The notes under the pieces were generated by a model, which was not told where the DNA came from, did no database searches, and saw nothing but the letters and a program-made list of their open reading frames with translations. This document shows positions 1 through 11,094 of a stretch of 64,000 nucleotides of DNA, in pieces. The stretch covers positions 1,550,001 through 1,614,000 of the forward strand of contig CP126196.1 in the NCBI GenBank assembly GCA_030272155.1, read 5' to 3'. Position 1 is the stretch's first letter, and every line of letters begins with the position of its first letter. Both the position numbers and the translations under genes were made by a program. This DNA comes from Tetradesmus obliquus. Lineage: Eukaryota > Chlorophyta > Chlorophyceae > Sphaeropleales > Scenedesmaceae.

Positions 1-1
1 G

Positions 2-1227
2 GCGTACATTGCGTATGCTGCGCGCGAGACGCTGGAGTTTGCGCACAGCCCGATTGAAGACCTCAGCGTGCCACGGGAGCGCCAGTGAGTGCTTATTACG
101 CTTTAAGATTGGCGCTGTGTGCCTGTCATGCTTGTCATCTCCTTGAAGTTTTGAAGTTTGTGCACAGCCCGATTGAAGACCTCAGCGTGCCACGGGAGCG
201 CCAGTGAGTGCTTATTACGCTTTAAGATTGGCGCTGTGTGCCTGTCATGCTTGTCATCTCCTTGAAGTTTTGAAGTTTGTGCACAGCCCGATTGAAGACC
301 TCAGCGTGCCAGGGGAGCACCAGTGAGTGCAGATTTCGGGTTGTTGGTTGCATTGTATGCCTGCCATGCTTCTCATCGCCTTTATATCTATAGATGCGCA
401 CAGCCCCATCGAAGACCTCAGCGTGCCAGGAGAGCGCCAGTGAGTGCATATTACGCATTGATACTGGCATTGTGTGCCTGTCATGCTTGCCATCGCCTTG
501 ATGTTTTAAAGTTGTCGCACAGCCCAATTGAAGACCTCAGCGTGTCAGGGGAGCGCCAGTGAGTGCAGATTACGCTTTAGTATTGGCAGTGTGTGCCTGT
601 CATGCTTGTCATCGCCTTGATGTTCAAGGTTTGTGCACAGCCCCATTGAGGACCTCAGCGTGCCAGGGGAGCGCCAGTGAGTGCAGATTTCGTAGTGGTG
701 TTGGTGTTGTGCGCCTGCCATGCTTGCAATTGCCTTGGTATTTCAAGTTTGCACACAGCCCCATTGTGGACCTCAGCGTGCCAGGGGAGCGCCAGTGAGT
801 GCAGATTTCGGGGTTGTTGGTTGCATTGTGTGCCTGCCATGCTTGTGAATGCCTTTATGATTCATATCTGCGCACAGCCCCATTGAAGACCTCAGCATGC
901 CAGGGGAGCGCCAGTGAGTGCAGATTTCGCACTGGTGTTGGCATTGTGTGCCTGCCATGCCTGTCATCGTTGTGATGTGTTTAAGTGTGTGCACAGCCCC
1001 ATTGAGGAGCTCAGCGTGCCGCGCGAGCGCCAGTGAGCCACACTTGTCTCGTGTGCCTGTCGTGCTTGATATTGACTTGTAATTTGTGTTCATAGTTGCT
1101 CAGCCCCCTGGAGCCCTCAGCGTGCCAGCGGAGCGCTAGTCAGTGCATCCAAAGCACTGCAGCAGATTGCTCACCCATCATGCGTGTCGTGCTTGTCATC
1201 ACCAATACATATCAGCGTGTTGACCAT

Positions 1228-1259
<32 letters not shown>

Positions 1260-2354
1260 CTGGATGAGATCGTGGCCGACATGCAGCGCCGCATCGAGGC
1301 TGGCGAGGTGCTGTACGCGCACTGCTGGGGAGGGCGCGGCCGCGTGGGGCTGGTGGGGGCCTGCTTCCTGGCAGCAACATACGGGTGAGTGGGTGCTGCA
1401 ATCTGCTGTTGCTGCTGCTGCTGCTTCTAGCTTGCTGTTGTCGTGTTGTGCGGCTGGTGGGCGCCTGCTTCCTGGCGGCAACATACACGTGAGTGGATGG
1501 CAGCAGGCTGTGCTTTGCTGCTGCTGCTGCTGCTGCTGCTTTGCTTGCTGTGTGCTGGTGTCTAGGTGCGGGACAGGCGGGCACATTGAGCTGGTGGCCG
1601 CCTGCTTCCTGGTGACAAGATACCCAGCAGCATCATAGCTGTGCAGCATAAAGCCAATAGGGAGAAAATGCCAATTGTTGATATGCTGTGATATTGTAAC
1701 AAATGTTATGTTTCTTGCGCGCAGCGTGTCAGCTGACGAGGCGCTGGAGCGCGTGCAGCGTGCCTTTGACACGCGCAAGGACAACGAGCGCCGCAGCCAT
1801 CACTTAAGCTGTTATTTGTTATGTTATTTCTGTCCTGTAGTGTGTCAGCTGACCAGGCGTTGGAGCGCGTGCAGCGTGCCTTTGACATACGCAAGGACAA
1901 CGAGCGCCGCAGCCATCACTTAAGCTGTTATTTGTTATGTTGTTTCTGTCCTGCAGTGTGTCAGCTGACCAGGCGTTGGAGCGCGTGCAGCGTGCCTTTG
2001 CCACGCGCAAGGACAACGAGCGCCGCAGCCATCACCTAAGCTGTTATTTGTTATGTTATTTCTGTCCTGCAGTGTGTCAGCTGACAAGGCGCTGGAGCGC
2101 GTGCAGCGTGCCTTTGACACCCGCAAGGACAATGAGCGCCGCAGCCATAACTTAAGCTGTTATTTGTTATGTTATTTCTGTCCTGCAGCGTGTCAGCTGA
2201 CGAGGCGCTGGAGCGCGTGCAGCGTGCCTTTGACACCCGCAAGGACAATGAGCGCCGCAGCCCAGAGACTGATGAGCAGCATGCGATGGTGCGCAAGTTT
2301 GTGGCGGCGCACAAGAGCAGGCAGGCCGGCAGCCTGCACCCTGGCCACGAGTGA
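2..2354 (+). CDS. Dual-specificity/tyrosine phosphatase, CDKN3-like, 3' part (5' end outside window)
   Basis: Three exons join in phase: 2-84, 1259-1384 and 2189-2354 (124 residues, then TGA). The second exon carries the P-loop HCWGGRGRVG, matching the CX5R signature, with catalytic Cys at about residue 50 of the fragment and Arg at 56. The first exon has the general-acid loop SPIEDLSVP with Asp20. The order of Asp loop, P-loop and helical tail (SADEALERVQRAFDTRK) resembles CDKN3/KAP-type phosphatases, which dephosphorylate phospho-Thr/Tyr proteins. That family role is known; the substrate here is unknown. The N-terminus lies left of the window. Both introns are largely made of tandem copies of the adjoining exon edges, and a degenerate donor-edge copy of exon 2 occurs at 1446-1491 and again near 1588-1622. 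Only the last of five acceptor copies leads into the full C-terminus. A TGTAA motif lies at 2649-2653. Confidence 0.82.
40..1137 (+). repeat. Donor-edge tandem array, about 119 bp x 10
   Basis: The last ~45 nt of the phosphatase exon, plus its GTGAGT donor and ~70 nt of intron, recur with donor positions after 84, 203, 322, 439, 558, 676, 794, 913 and 1032. A decayed tenth copy lies near 1137. Each copy keeps the codons for HSPIEDLSVP and most keep a usable GTGAGT, but reading through any copy meets TGA within one codon. Only one copy can therefore be the true exon end. Confidence 0.9.
1725..2304 (+). repeat. Acceptor-edge tandem array, 116 bp x 5
   Basis: Copies of the last phosphatase exon's first ~72 nt, each preceded by the same intron end (TTTCTGTCCTGCAG or a variant), start at 1725, 1841, 1957, 2073 and 2189, exactly 116 bp apart. 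The first four stop after the codons for NERRS and run into intron-like sequence without a donor. Only the fifth continues into PETDEQHAM and the stop codon. Confidence 0.92.
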
Positions 2355-3180
2355 ACATCAACATGCAGCGCAGTGGCGGGAGCTTTGAAGTGTTGAAGGT
2401 TATGTTGGAATCGGGCAGGTTTTGAGCAGCAGGCCAGGCTGCAGAGCTGTGCTGGCATTTAGAGGAAGGCTGTCTCACAATGATTATCCCTATTGTGCAA
2501 GCAGGCAGACGGCTGCATGTCGGGTATAGAACTGCTGAGGCACGCAGGCAGGATGGATAAACGATTATTGTGAGTGAGCTGGCGCTGTCTCAGCAGCCTT
2601 GTCAGGCGCTGTTCCTGCTGCTTTTTTGAAGTTTGAAGTTCTCAGTGCTGTAACTGATGTACCTGACAGGCTCGGTGTGGCCAGCAAGCTTGGGATGACT
2701 GCTTTATGTATTATGGCGTGGAATTCACGGACCTGAGTGGCACAGCCAAAATTACGCACTCACTGAACCGTATGCGCAGATCTGTATGTGAGATTCCATG
2801 GGCATGCAGCTGCGCAGCTTTGCTTGCCTGTTGCATTTAAAACCACCACTCTGCTTTTCTAGATGTCAGCATTCATGCTGTCCTACAAAATGTTCAGCAC
2901 ACTGAGCAGTATAAAGCGCTTAGACAGCGCGTGGAGCAGTTGTAGCTTTGAAAGCCTGATCGTGGTGCTGGCAGCAGTACGTAACAGCCTGACAGCTGAC
3001 ACGCAGCACTGCCATTGGTGTCCATCACGACATACAATGACACGACATCATACATATTTACTGTCAGCTGAGCACAAGTCTGACTTCGAGCTTCTCGCGC
3101 TGAGATCACTAGCAGTTGTTCACTTGTCTGAATCGCCTCAATCACTGCTGGTCGCCGATCGCTGCTAGCAGCTGCAAATC
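2355..3180. other. Phosphatase 3' UTR and promoter region of PLMT
   Basis: No convincing coding exon is seen. It holds the likely 3' UTR of the phosphatase (TGTAA at 2649) and the upstream region of the methyltransferase, whose ATG is at 3181. Short frames here have no family resemblance. Confidence 0.5.
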
Positions 3181-4293
3181 ATGGCTGCTGTAGTTGAAGA
3201 TATAGTTTCGCTGTTCAGCTGTCAGCCGCCTAGTGTACTGCGTCCCTCAGCTCTGCTTGTGTCTTTCTGCATAGCCCTGCCCCACTTCCTCTATGCGTTC
3301 ATCTGGTTCAGACCGGAGCAATGGCGAAAAATGTTCCCCAGAAACCCTGTAGACGCGTTTGCAACAGCAGGACTGATCGGAAAGCGTGAGTGCCAGCCTG
3401 CAGCAGCTCAGCAGCAGCAGCGCAGCAGCAGCAGCACAGCATGTCGTCAGGTGACAGCCACCAGACTCTCTGGTGCACACTTGCTGTACGCTTGCTGATA
3501 GCGAGTTGGATGTCTCCATTCGTTCCCTGAGCAGCATCACAGCAATTGCTGCCAACCTGCAGCATCCGCAAAGAAACTGCTCGTACTTTACACGTTGGTC
3601 TGCTCAAGAACCGCAACTGCAACCCTCAACTCCCTGCATCCTTGCCTGCTGCTTGTTGCCTTACTCCATCGCCATTCAAAACCCTGCTACAACATCCACA
3701 CCATTCGCAGTGCTGCAGTTCAGCGTGATCCTGCTGTGGTTTGCCAGCCTGCGGCGCTCCGGGCTGTGCCTAGACCTGGCCGCAATCAGCCTGCCCCAGT
3801 GGCTGGCTTTCCTGCTGCTGGCCTGCTATGGGCAGTCTCTGAATGTCGGCATCTTCCAGGTGTGTGGGTGTGGGTGTAGCTGTTGTTGTAAAAGCCTTTC
3901 TGCGCCAGCTGGTGTTGAATCGACAATGGCCTTCCTGCTGTTGTCCTGCTATGGGCAGTCTCTGACTGTTGGCATATTCCAGGTGAGATGGCAAGCAGCT
4001 GCTTTCCAGTTGACTGATGGTTGTTGCACATGGCAGTTGCACCATCCGCAGTGGCTGGCCTTCCTGCTGCTGGCCTGCTACGGCCAGTCACTGAATGTCG
4101 GCATCTTCCAGGTGTGAGGGGTGCACCTGTTTGTTCTGCTTGCTTTGATGCATCTGTGCTCTGTCTGTTCAGTCCATGCATCATGCATTCCATACCCATG
4201 TACAGACCCTGTTCAGAATCCCAATCGGCAGCTGCCCTGTAAGCCGCATTAGTTTGCACTCATGCTTACACCACCTGCCGCCGCCGCCGCCGC

Positions 4294-4341
<48 letters not shown>

Positions 4342-4577
4342 AGGCGATCGGCCACGATGGCGTGTACTATGGCTTCAAGCTGGGCAAGGTGATCCCCTGG
4401 GTCAATGGCTGGCCCTTTGACAGCGTGTCACACCCGCAGTATGTGGGCTCAGTGCTCACTGTGTGGGGCCTGGTGGCGTTGGTGTGGGGGCAGGCGCCAG
4501 CAGCAGCACTGGGCATCATGGCGGGGTTCTGGACGCTGGTGTATGTGGTGACAGCGGTGCAGGAACAGTACCTGTGA
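3181..4577 (+). CDS. PLMT: Phospholipid N-methyltransferase (PEMT/PLMT family)
   Basis: Exons 3181-3385, 3711-3859 and 4344-4577 join in phase (1, then 0) to give 195 residues. The family makes phosphatidylcholine by SAM-dependent methylation of phosphatidyl-methylethanolamine in the ER. The C-terminal half has the family pattern: YYGFKLGKVIPWV, then the SAM-binding-type HPQYVGS, then a hydrophobic segment ending VVTAVQEQYL. The N-terminal half is two or three hydrophobic helices. Length is slightly above the ~165 aa plant enzyme. The ATG is the first in the frame and begins a hydrophobic, family-like N-terminus. The 60 nt before the exon-2 donor occur twice more in intron 2, each with its own donor, and the frame stays open through all of them. 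Intron 2 ends in a (CTG)n run directly before its CAG. A TGTAA lies far downstream at 5842. Confidence 0.85.
3800..4111 (+). repeat. Triplicated exon-2 end of PLMT with three donors
   Basis: The segment encoding WLAFLLLACYGQSLNVGIFQ is at 3800-3859 and recurs at 3926-3982 (slightly diverged) and 4052-4111 (same length, nearly identical). Each is followed by a GT donor: gtgtgt, gtgaga, gtgtga. The distances 123 and 252 nt are multiples of three. Confidence 0.92.
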
Positions 4578-6394
4578 GCAGCAGGAGCAGCAGCAGCAGT
4601 GCTTTAGCAACTTGTGCGGCCTTCGGCAAACTTTCTGGAAAATGCGCCACGGGGCTTGTATGTGCTCAAACCTGCCAGCAGCAGAAGTGGCAGCAATGCT
4701 TTGCAACAAGGATGGCTTGCAGGACAGCGCCCTGCGTTGTTGCCAGGCTCCTGTGGGCAGCAGCAGCAGCAACGGGAGCAGCACTTCCTCACTCTGGCTG
4801 GCAGCATAGCTTGGAGGATGCGTTGTTTATCAGCAGCAGCAGTGCTGGACGCCGTGCGTTGCCTGACTGGCGACAGCAGCATGCTTTGCCTTGGTGGCTG
4901 CAGCCCCAGCCATTGGGCCAGCTGCAGCAGTTGCGCTTTTGATGGCGCTGGCAGTGGCAGCCAATGCAGCAGAGGGACAGCAGCAGTGACACCTGCTGCT
5001 TGACATGGGGGGCCATGCCTGTGCCAGTGCACGGCATGTGCCAACCAGTGGGCTGAGTTTTGCAGCCGCAGCGGTGCACGGCTGTGCAATCCCACAAAAT
5101 CTGCTGCAGTGCGGGTGTTGTGAGATGCCAGGCAGGGTCGCGGTTGCATGTGCTCAGTGGGACATCTGGCAATGCTCATCTTGCTGCGCAGTTACGCCAG
5201 GCAGCAGTTTGTGCGTGTACGCAGCGGCTGGTATGGTTCCAGATGCTTGGTTGCAGCAGCCTTGAGGGCGCTGTTCACATAGATGATTTGCAGCAGGGCG
5301 TGCCGTGCTGGAGCCATGCCGCCAGCTCCTGCCACCTACTGGAGCTGCACGTGGTGCTGCACCGCTGCCTTTTTGCCAAAGTGCGAAGGCAATCACTGAA
5401 TGCTGCTGCTCTTTTTGGTAGCAGAGCATGTATTGCTGCGCGTCTTTTGATGGCTGCTGAGCGGCACACCATGCTGCAGTGCATCGGCAGCATGCCATCC
5501 TCAGGGCGCTGTTGTCGTTTGTGGGCAGCTATGTGTTGGCGGCGAGACACATCAACATCAACAGGTCACAGCACCCTGCAAGTTCTATGTGTGAAGTGAC
5601 ACAGCTTAGCATGCAGAACACTGCATGTACATCATGATGTGTACACAGACTGTCCATTGTTACACATGGCACGTAGTGCAGGTCGCTGCGCAAAGTTGGC
5701 GCTGGTGAATAAGGTGCCCTGATTGCTGTTCCTGGCTTACAACGGCAGTTGTAGCCGCCCATTTCTCAACGCGTTGCTGCACCTCTAGCAGCTGCACTCT
5801 CCAGGGCAGCTTGCATTGTGAGTCTGATATATGCGCTGCTGTGTAACCAACCCTTCTGCTTATGACATAATTGGCGGGCTGGTAGCAGTCCTTCAGCATG
5901 CCCCAACCCAGACGCGACGTTGAAGCCTTGCTTAGCTCCAATTCTTTACGTATCCACCAGCTGTAGGACAACGATCGTTGAGGTTGGGAGACACAAGGCA
6001 CAATACTTTACTGGCACTTGGTTGAGTGTCTGCCGGCCCACGTATACACTGCTTGCACTAGTTCAATCTTGGGGAAACGTATTCACGTAACAACTGCTCG
6101 AACTTACGGACAAGACCGACAGCGAGGTGTTGCAGTGCAGTGATGCAGCACCAACACGTTGTTTGCCAGGGCTGGAGGCACAGGCAAGCAGCTTGGACCA
6201 GATAACTTTGTACCTGGTCTGTTGCTTGCCTCTTGACATTCAGCAGCTGCGTCAATGCGTGGCAGCAGGACCAATCCTGATCCTGCTGTTGCCTTGCACA
6301 GGCCTACAACAGCAGCACCAGTGCTACTACTATCTCTACTAGATAGCATAGCTTTGGCCAACCATGTGCCTTGCAGCTTAGCAGATAAACAACC
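4578..6394. other. PLMT 3' UTR and intergenic region, no gene seen
   Basis: CAG/CTG-rich sequence with overlapping open frames on both strands, all explained by triplet composition. A TGTAA motif at 5842-5846 could end the PLMT transcript. From about 5600 to 6390 nothing recognisable is seen apart from the promoter region of the next gene. Confidence 0.45.
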
Positions 6395-7157
6395 ATGCTG
6401 CCCAAAGAACTCCACGGATTGCTAACCTTGTTTTGCAACACCTTACGCGGTCAATTGTCTGTGCAGGCCACAAGCATTACCACAGCTGCATCAGCAACGC
6501 AGGCCAGCACAGCAGCAGCAGCAGCGGCATTGCCAGCAGCGCCTGACATGCTACGCAGGCAGCAGCAGCAACAGCAGCGTGGGAGCAGAGGAAGCCAAGC
6601 GGCTCATTGAGCGTGAGGGCTATAAGATTCTGGATGTACGGTCAGCGCGGGAATACGACAACAAGCACATCACAAAGCCTGCTAGGTGCAGCATCAGCGC
6701 CCCGGTTGTCATGAATGACAATGTGACACCTAATGAACGGTTCCTGGCAGAGGTAAGTTTGCACTTGGAAAGGTGTGTAGAGCCCATCACCCAGGCAGAT
6801 AGATTTTGTCAGCCTAATCAAAGCCCTTGTGTTTGTGTCTGACTCTAAAAAGCTTAGCAAGGAGGTCCAGGAGCTGTAATGAACCTTGCTATTGCTGGGA
6901 TGTACCATACAGGGTGGCACTGCTATCCTGGTGATCTTTGCTGTGCAGTGCCCCTGCAGCAGCTCTCATGGGTCCAACGCAGTGCGCTGCAATGCACTGC
7001 AAGCTGCAGCCATGTGTAACGTCAGCCGTGTGTGCCGTTGATTCATCGTTTCTTGCAGGTTGCAGGGCAGGCGTCCCAGACTACCAAGCTGCTGGTGGTG
7101 AGGGCCTTCATTTGTCAAGGCAGCTGACAAACTTGAGACGGCTACAGCATGCTGATT

Positions 7158-7197
<40 letters not shown>

Positions 7198-8684
7198 TGG
7201 TTGGCATTGCTGGGCCTGCAGTGCAGCAGCTAGGGCGCTGTTGCTTTGACAAGAGCAGCCATTGCGTGCGGCCGACTGCTCAACAATTCAGCAGCGGCAT
7301 CACAGCCGTATATTGCCTGCACTGGCATCAGCAGCACTTTCAGCAGGGCGCGCTGCTGATGGCAGCACACGCCAGCTGCCAAACCACACACTGCATGATC
7401 CGCTGCAGCACACTGACCAGCTGCAACACAATATGGATTCAATTCAGCACGCTGCAATCCCCAACATCTGCTTGCCTGGCGCAGCAAGCTTGTAACATTC
7501 ACATACCATACATTCACAAGTGTGTGCTGTTCGATCTGCCCTTGCAGATGTGTGCTGATGGTGGGGTGCTGAGTGATGCTGCGCTGCGTCAGCTGGCTGA
7601 TGCGGCCTACTCATCTGCTCTGCTGCTGGAGGGAGGATACGCAGGCTGGAGTGAGGTGGGTAGCTGTAGGACGCGGCGTTGCAAAGTGTTTGACGCAGTG
7701 GTGCATGTCTGTACATATCTAGAACATTGAACGGTAGAATAAGACGCATTAGGATGTGAAACTGCCTGAAACTGCCTGATGCCGTGCTGCATTATTTGAA
7801 AAGGATGCTGTGGACTCATACCAGTAGGTGTGCTTGCCTGTGGGGTGATGCCTGCATAGGCTGTGCTGGTTGTCTTTTCAAGGCAATGCTCACATGACAA
7901 GCCTCAGATCAGCGGCTGCCAGCTGTTCCTTGGCCCTCTTGACGCGTTCTTGCACTGAAAACCGCGCCATCTTGGCTGCTCGCTTGCTGGTCTGCAGGTG
8001 TGGTCTCCAAGCGGCAAGCGGCGGCCGCCGCCAGGTCGCTGGGTATCCACAGGTACGCATCTGCTAAAAAGCCGCTGTGGTGCAGATGCTTGGAGCTGCC
8101 CCGTGCTCCTATGCTGTGGTGGTTGACTAGCAGCAACATGTCGAGAGGGGACAGCGCGTGCAATGGAATTCACCCCACACGTCTGGTGTGACGGCAGTGC
8201 CGTAGGCCTCCGGCAGTCAGGTTTGCTTGGTTGCTGTGTATGGCCAGCCAGGCAGCCAGTAGGGTTTCGCTCCCTCTGGTAATTAAAAAAAAATTCACCC
8301 CACACTGCAGTGGCATCGCCGCACTGGATGCGATGTGACGGGTGCCGCTGTCTTACATGCTGTGTATGTCTTGTGCCTTGGTCACACGCCGACATGGTCC
8401 GCATGGTACGGCCCGTGTTGCTCCTCAATCAGCTGCCGCTGCTGTTGTCGACACCCTGGTCTCCCACCCCCTTCCTTACCCCCTCCAAAGAAGCTGCACA
8501 AGATTACATGTGTGGTGTTGGTGTTGTGATTTGTGTGTTCCATGTGCAGGCAAGGAGGCGCTCAAGAGTGGCCTCAACATCCCCGGCGTGGCTGAGTCAT
8601 ATGATGAGGGCGGCAACCTCAACACGGCGCGCTGGGCCAAGGGCCTGCGGGAGGGCGAGCAGCTGCCTCCATCATCGTGGTGAA
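6395..8684 (+). CDS. Rhodanese-like domain protein, probably plastid-targeted
   Basis: Clear rhodanese-type exons: up to 6752 (AEEAKRLIEREGYKILDVRS and the HIT-like segment), 7059-7097 (ASQTTKLLV), 7548-7655 (MCADGGVLSDAALRQLADAA, then LLLEGGYAGWSE) and 8550-8684 (KEALKSGLNIPG to PPSSW stop). The first three joins are phase 0. The active-site loop starts with Cys but reads CADGGVLSD rather than the usual C-x-x-G-x-R-S, so sulfurtransferase activity is doubtful. The ATG at 6395 opens a Ser/Thr/Ala-rich, transit-like leader in a different frame from the domain. A short intron (for example 6450-6558) or an indel in the CAG run is needed. The last junction fits only with a weak donor (GTAGCT after 7659) or with an unseen exon in the 890-nt intron. 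The Rhodanese call is firm; exon borders at both ends are not. Confidence 0.7.
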
Positions 8685-8773
8685 GACGAGCTGTACGTTG
8701 GTCATAGATGATATACCGCATGATTTGGCGCGTGTGGAGGACTGCCAGTCCCACAGTGTGCACCTGTGCAAGG

Positions 8774-8849
8774 CGCAACCTCAACACGGCGCGCGGGGCC
8801 AAGGGCCTGCGGGAAGGCGAGCAGCTGCCGCCTTCGTCCTGGTGAAGAC
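8774..8849 (+). repeat. Copy of the rhodanese terminal exon end in the 3' UTR
   Basis: The stretch from the codons for NLNTARWAKGLREGEQ through the TGGTGAAGAC stop region (about 8612-8686) is repeated at 8774-8849 with few changes. Confidence 0.85.
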
Positions 8850-11094
8850 AAGTTATATGGGGGGCTGAAATGCATGGTCGTAGTGCTGGCGACGCTTTGA
8901 AAGTGACACAGTCATCATGGCTACCGTAGCCACTGGCAGTGATGTGGAGGTCTGTGCACCAGTGTTCCCATTCTTGTTGCCTTTGCTGCGCACAGTTTGC
9001 GCCAGTTGTCCAAGTGAAAACATTACGACAGCATGTCAATCTTAAAGGTTTGCAGAAAGCTCTTGTTCATCAAGACTGAGCAGAAGAAACCACACAGCGG
9101 CTGCAGCTTCCATATCAGCGCGCAAGAGATTTCCATCATGGTGGTAGCCAGGCAAAGTATAGAGGAAGGGTCAATTACAGGGTGTGCACAAGCAACTACG
9201 CCGTGACTAGCCGCAATGAATTCTGGGCGGTGCAGACAGCTGTGAAGATGCATGCACAATGCTGCATGCCCTGCTACTCAGCCACCACCGGCATGCACTG
9301 AAAGTTTTGGCAAACTGTATGTTTCCAAATCGTTGCACACGTCCCTTGCAGAATCGTAGCACGGTTCACAAGCACTCCTCAGGAGTGTGCCACAACGGCC
9401 ATCAAAACCTCTTGCATGGGCGTGCCTTGCACACCCCTACAGGTGGCACAGCATGGTTGGTGCGCCACACACTCAAAGCAACAATCTACCAAGACTGACC
9501 CGCTCAGGCTACGCAGTTGCCCCAAATGCAATAGCATGCAGGCAAGCTGTGGCAAAGCCACCACAAGGGACCGCACAAACTCAACATGCAGGAGCATGTG
9601 CACAAGCAGCTTGCCAGTCTTTTGCGCACCAACAGGCGCCTAATGCACCAGCCGCATGGCACAATGCAGTAAATTCGCTCATGAACTATGGTTTATTTGA
9701 TACGTAATCCAAGCCGAATTGCATGGTTCCATTGGGGGGTATATAACAGCATGTACTTCAAGGCCTAACACACTATGTACAATCAGCTGACGTGCATTTG
9801 CTGCTGCATATCCGCAGCAGCACGGGCCTCGTACAGCGCAGAGATTGCCCAGCCAGGCCACCACACACACAGCTGCTGCTGTTGCTGGCCTGTACTTGCC
9901 TTACCCACATCAGCAGCCACGGCCCCGCAGGGCCTCACATGCAAACATATGCAGGGCCTCACATGCAAACATATGCAGGGCCTCACATGCAAACATATGC
10001 AATGCCTGCCACCGACTGACTGCAATGAAATCCAGCAACAGGTGCCTTGAACAGCGGCACCCCTGACACCCGCTGCTAGTAGCAAGCATTCTTCCAAGCT
10101 TTCAAGGCGCTGCAGTGCCGCTCAGCCTTGCAAGCTCTCTCAAGGCTTGCAAGCGTCCAAGGTGTCCGACGAACCCTGCTGCTGCGGCGCTCACACATCG
10201 TCACGCGACAGTACCAGCCAGCAGCATGTGCACGGGTACCCAGACACCATGCAGTGGGCTAGGTGACCTAGCATGCAGCCGCATGCACGCTGCACCTCAG
10301 CGACTGCAGCACGTGTTGCAGCAGAGGGCAGCGGCAAGGTGGGGGTGCAAGGCCACACAACAGCACCAACTACATGCATGTGCACACGCCATGCAGTGCA
10401 CACACACCATGTAGTGCACGGTGACCTATAAGCAACGGCTGGCCTGCAGATGCAGTGCTGCTGCATGTGCCTCAAGGCCCCTGCACCACGCAGCTCCCAA
10501 CTGTGGACAATGATCCCATATCTTGTAGGACATGGGCAGGGCGCATCTAAGCACCGTCACCATCGGCTGGATACGTTATAACAATAGCATAACAATACAA
10601 TGGGTGTTGCAACGAAGCAGCCTGTTGACACCACCCTCTGATGTGCAGGCGCGGTTCTTCTGGCAGGACAGTATGGCGCCGCCGCTGGATGGCAGTGCTT
10701 CCAACAAGGCAACAGCACAAGCATTCCATGTTGATTGCCAACACACCGCATGTATGTATACAGCACAGGCAGTCTCTAAGACCTTGTGCCTCAGGCAAAA
10801 AAGCACTAAGACCCTGTGCCTCAGGCAAAAATAAAAAAGACCCTGTGCCTCAGGCAAAAACAAAGAGAGAGTCTGTTTGGTTTACACTCAGCTCCGACAG
10901 CTCTTCAAGGCAGCAGAAAGGGTGTCTGGAACAAACAGATCATGTTCAGGACTCCACATGAGTAGCTGTCACATGCACCACACTACCAGCTTCGTTTGAA
11001 TTGCAGGCCGCCAAGTAGATACACAGGAAGTCACCAACACCAATTCCTAATCATACATGCAACTCTGGAATGGCCGATCCATTGCATCGCACGG
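8850..11094. other. Convergent intergenic region with two short tandem repeats
   Basis: Lies between the 3' ends of the rhodanese gene (+) and the vasculin-like gene (-). No exon could be supported. It holds a 24-bp unit (GGGCCTCACATGCAAACATA...) three times at about 9930-10001, and a ~30-bp unit (AAGACCYTGTGCCTCAGGCA) three times at about 10779-10860. TTACA at 10882-10886 is a possible minus-strand TGTAA signal for the vasculin-like gene. Confidence 0.5.

Noticed and set aside
40..1137. CRISPR-like array
   Set aside because: Unit length 119 bp with no unique spacers; the repeats contain exon sequence and a splice donor.
2863..3168. 101-codon plus-strand frame before PLMT
   Set aside because: No motif, no partner exon in phase, and an antisense frame of similar length is equally open.
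4463..5600. Several overlapping frames rich in Gln, Cys or Ala
   Set aside because: All come from CAG/CTG triplets in the PLMT 3' region. They lack motifs and splice-phase partners.
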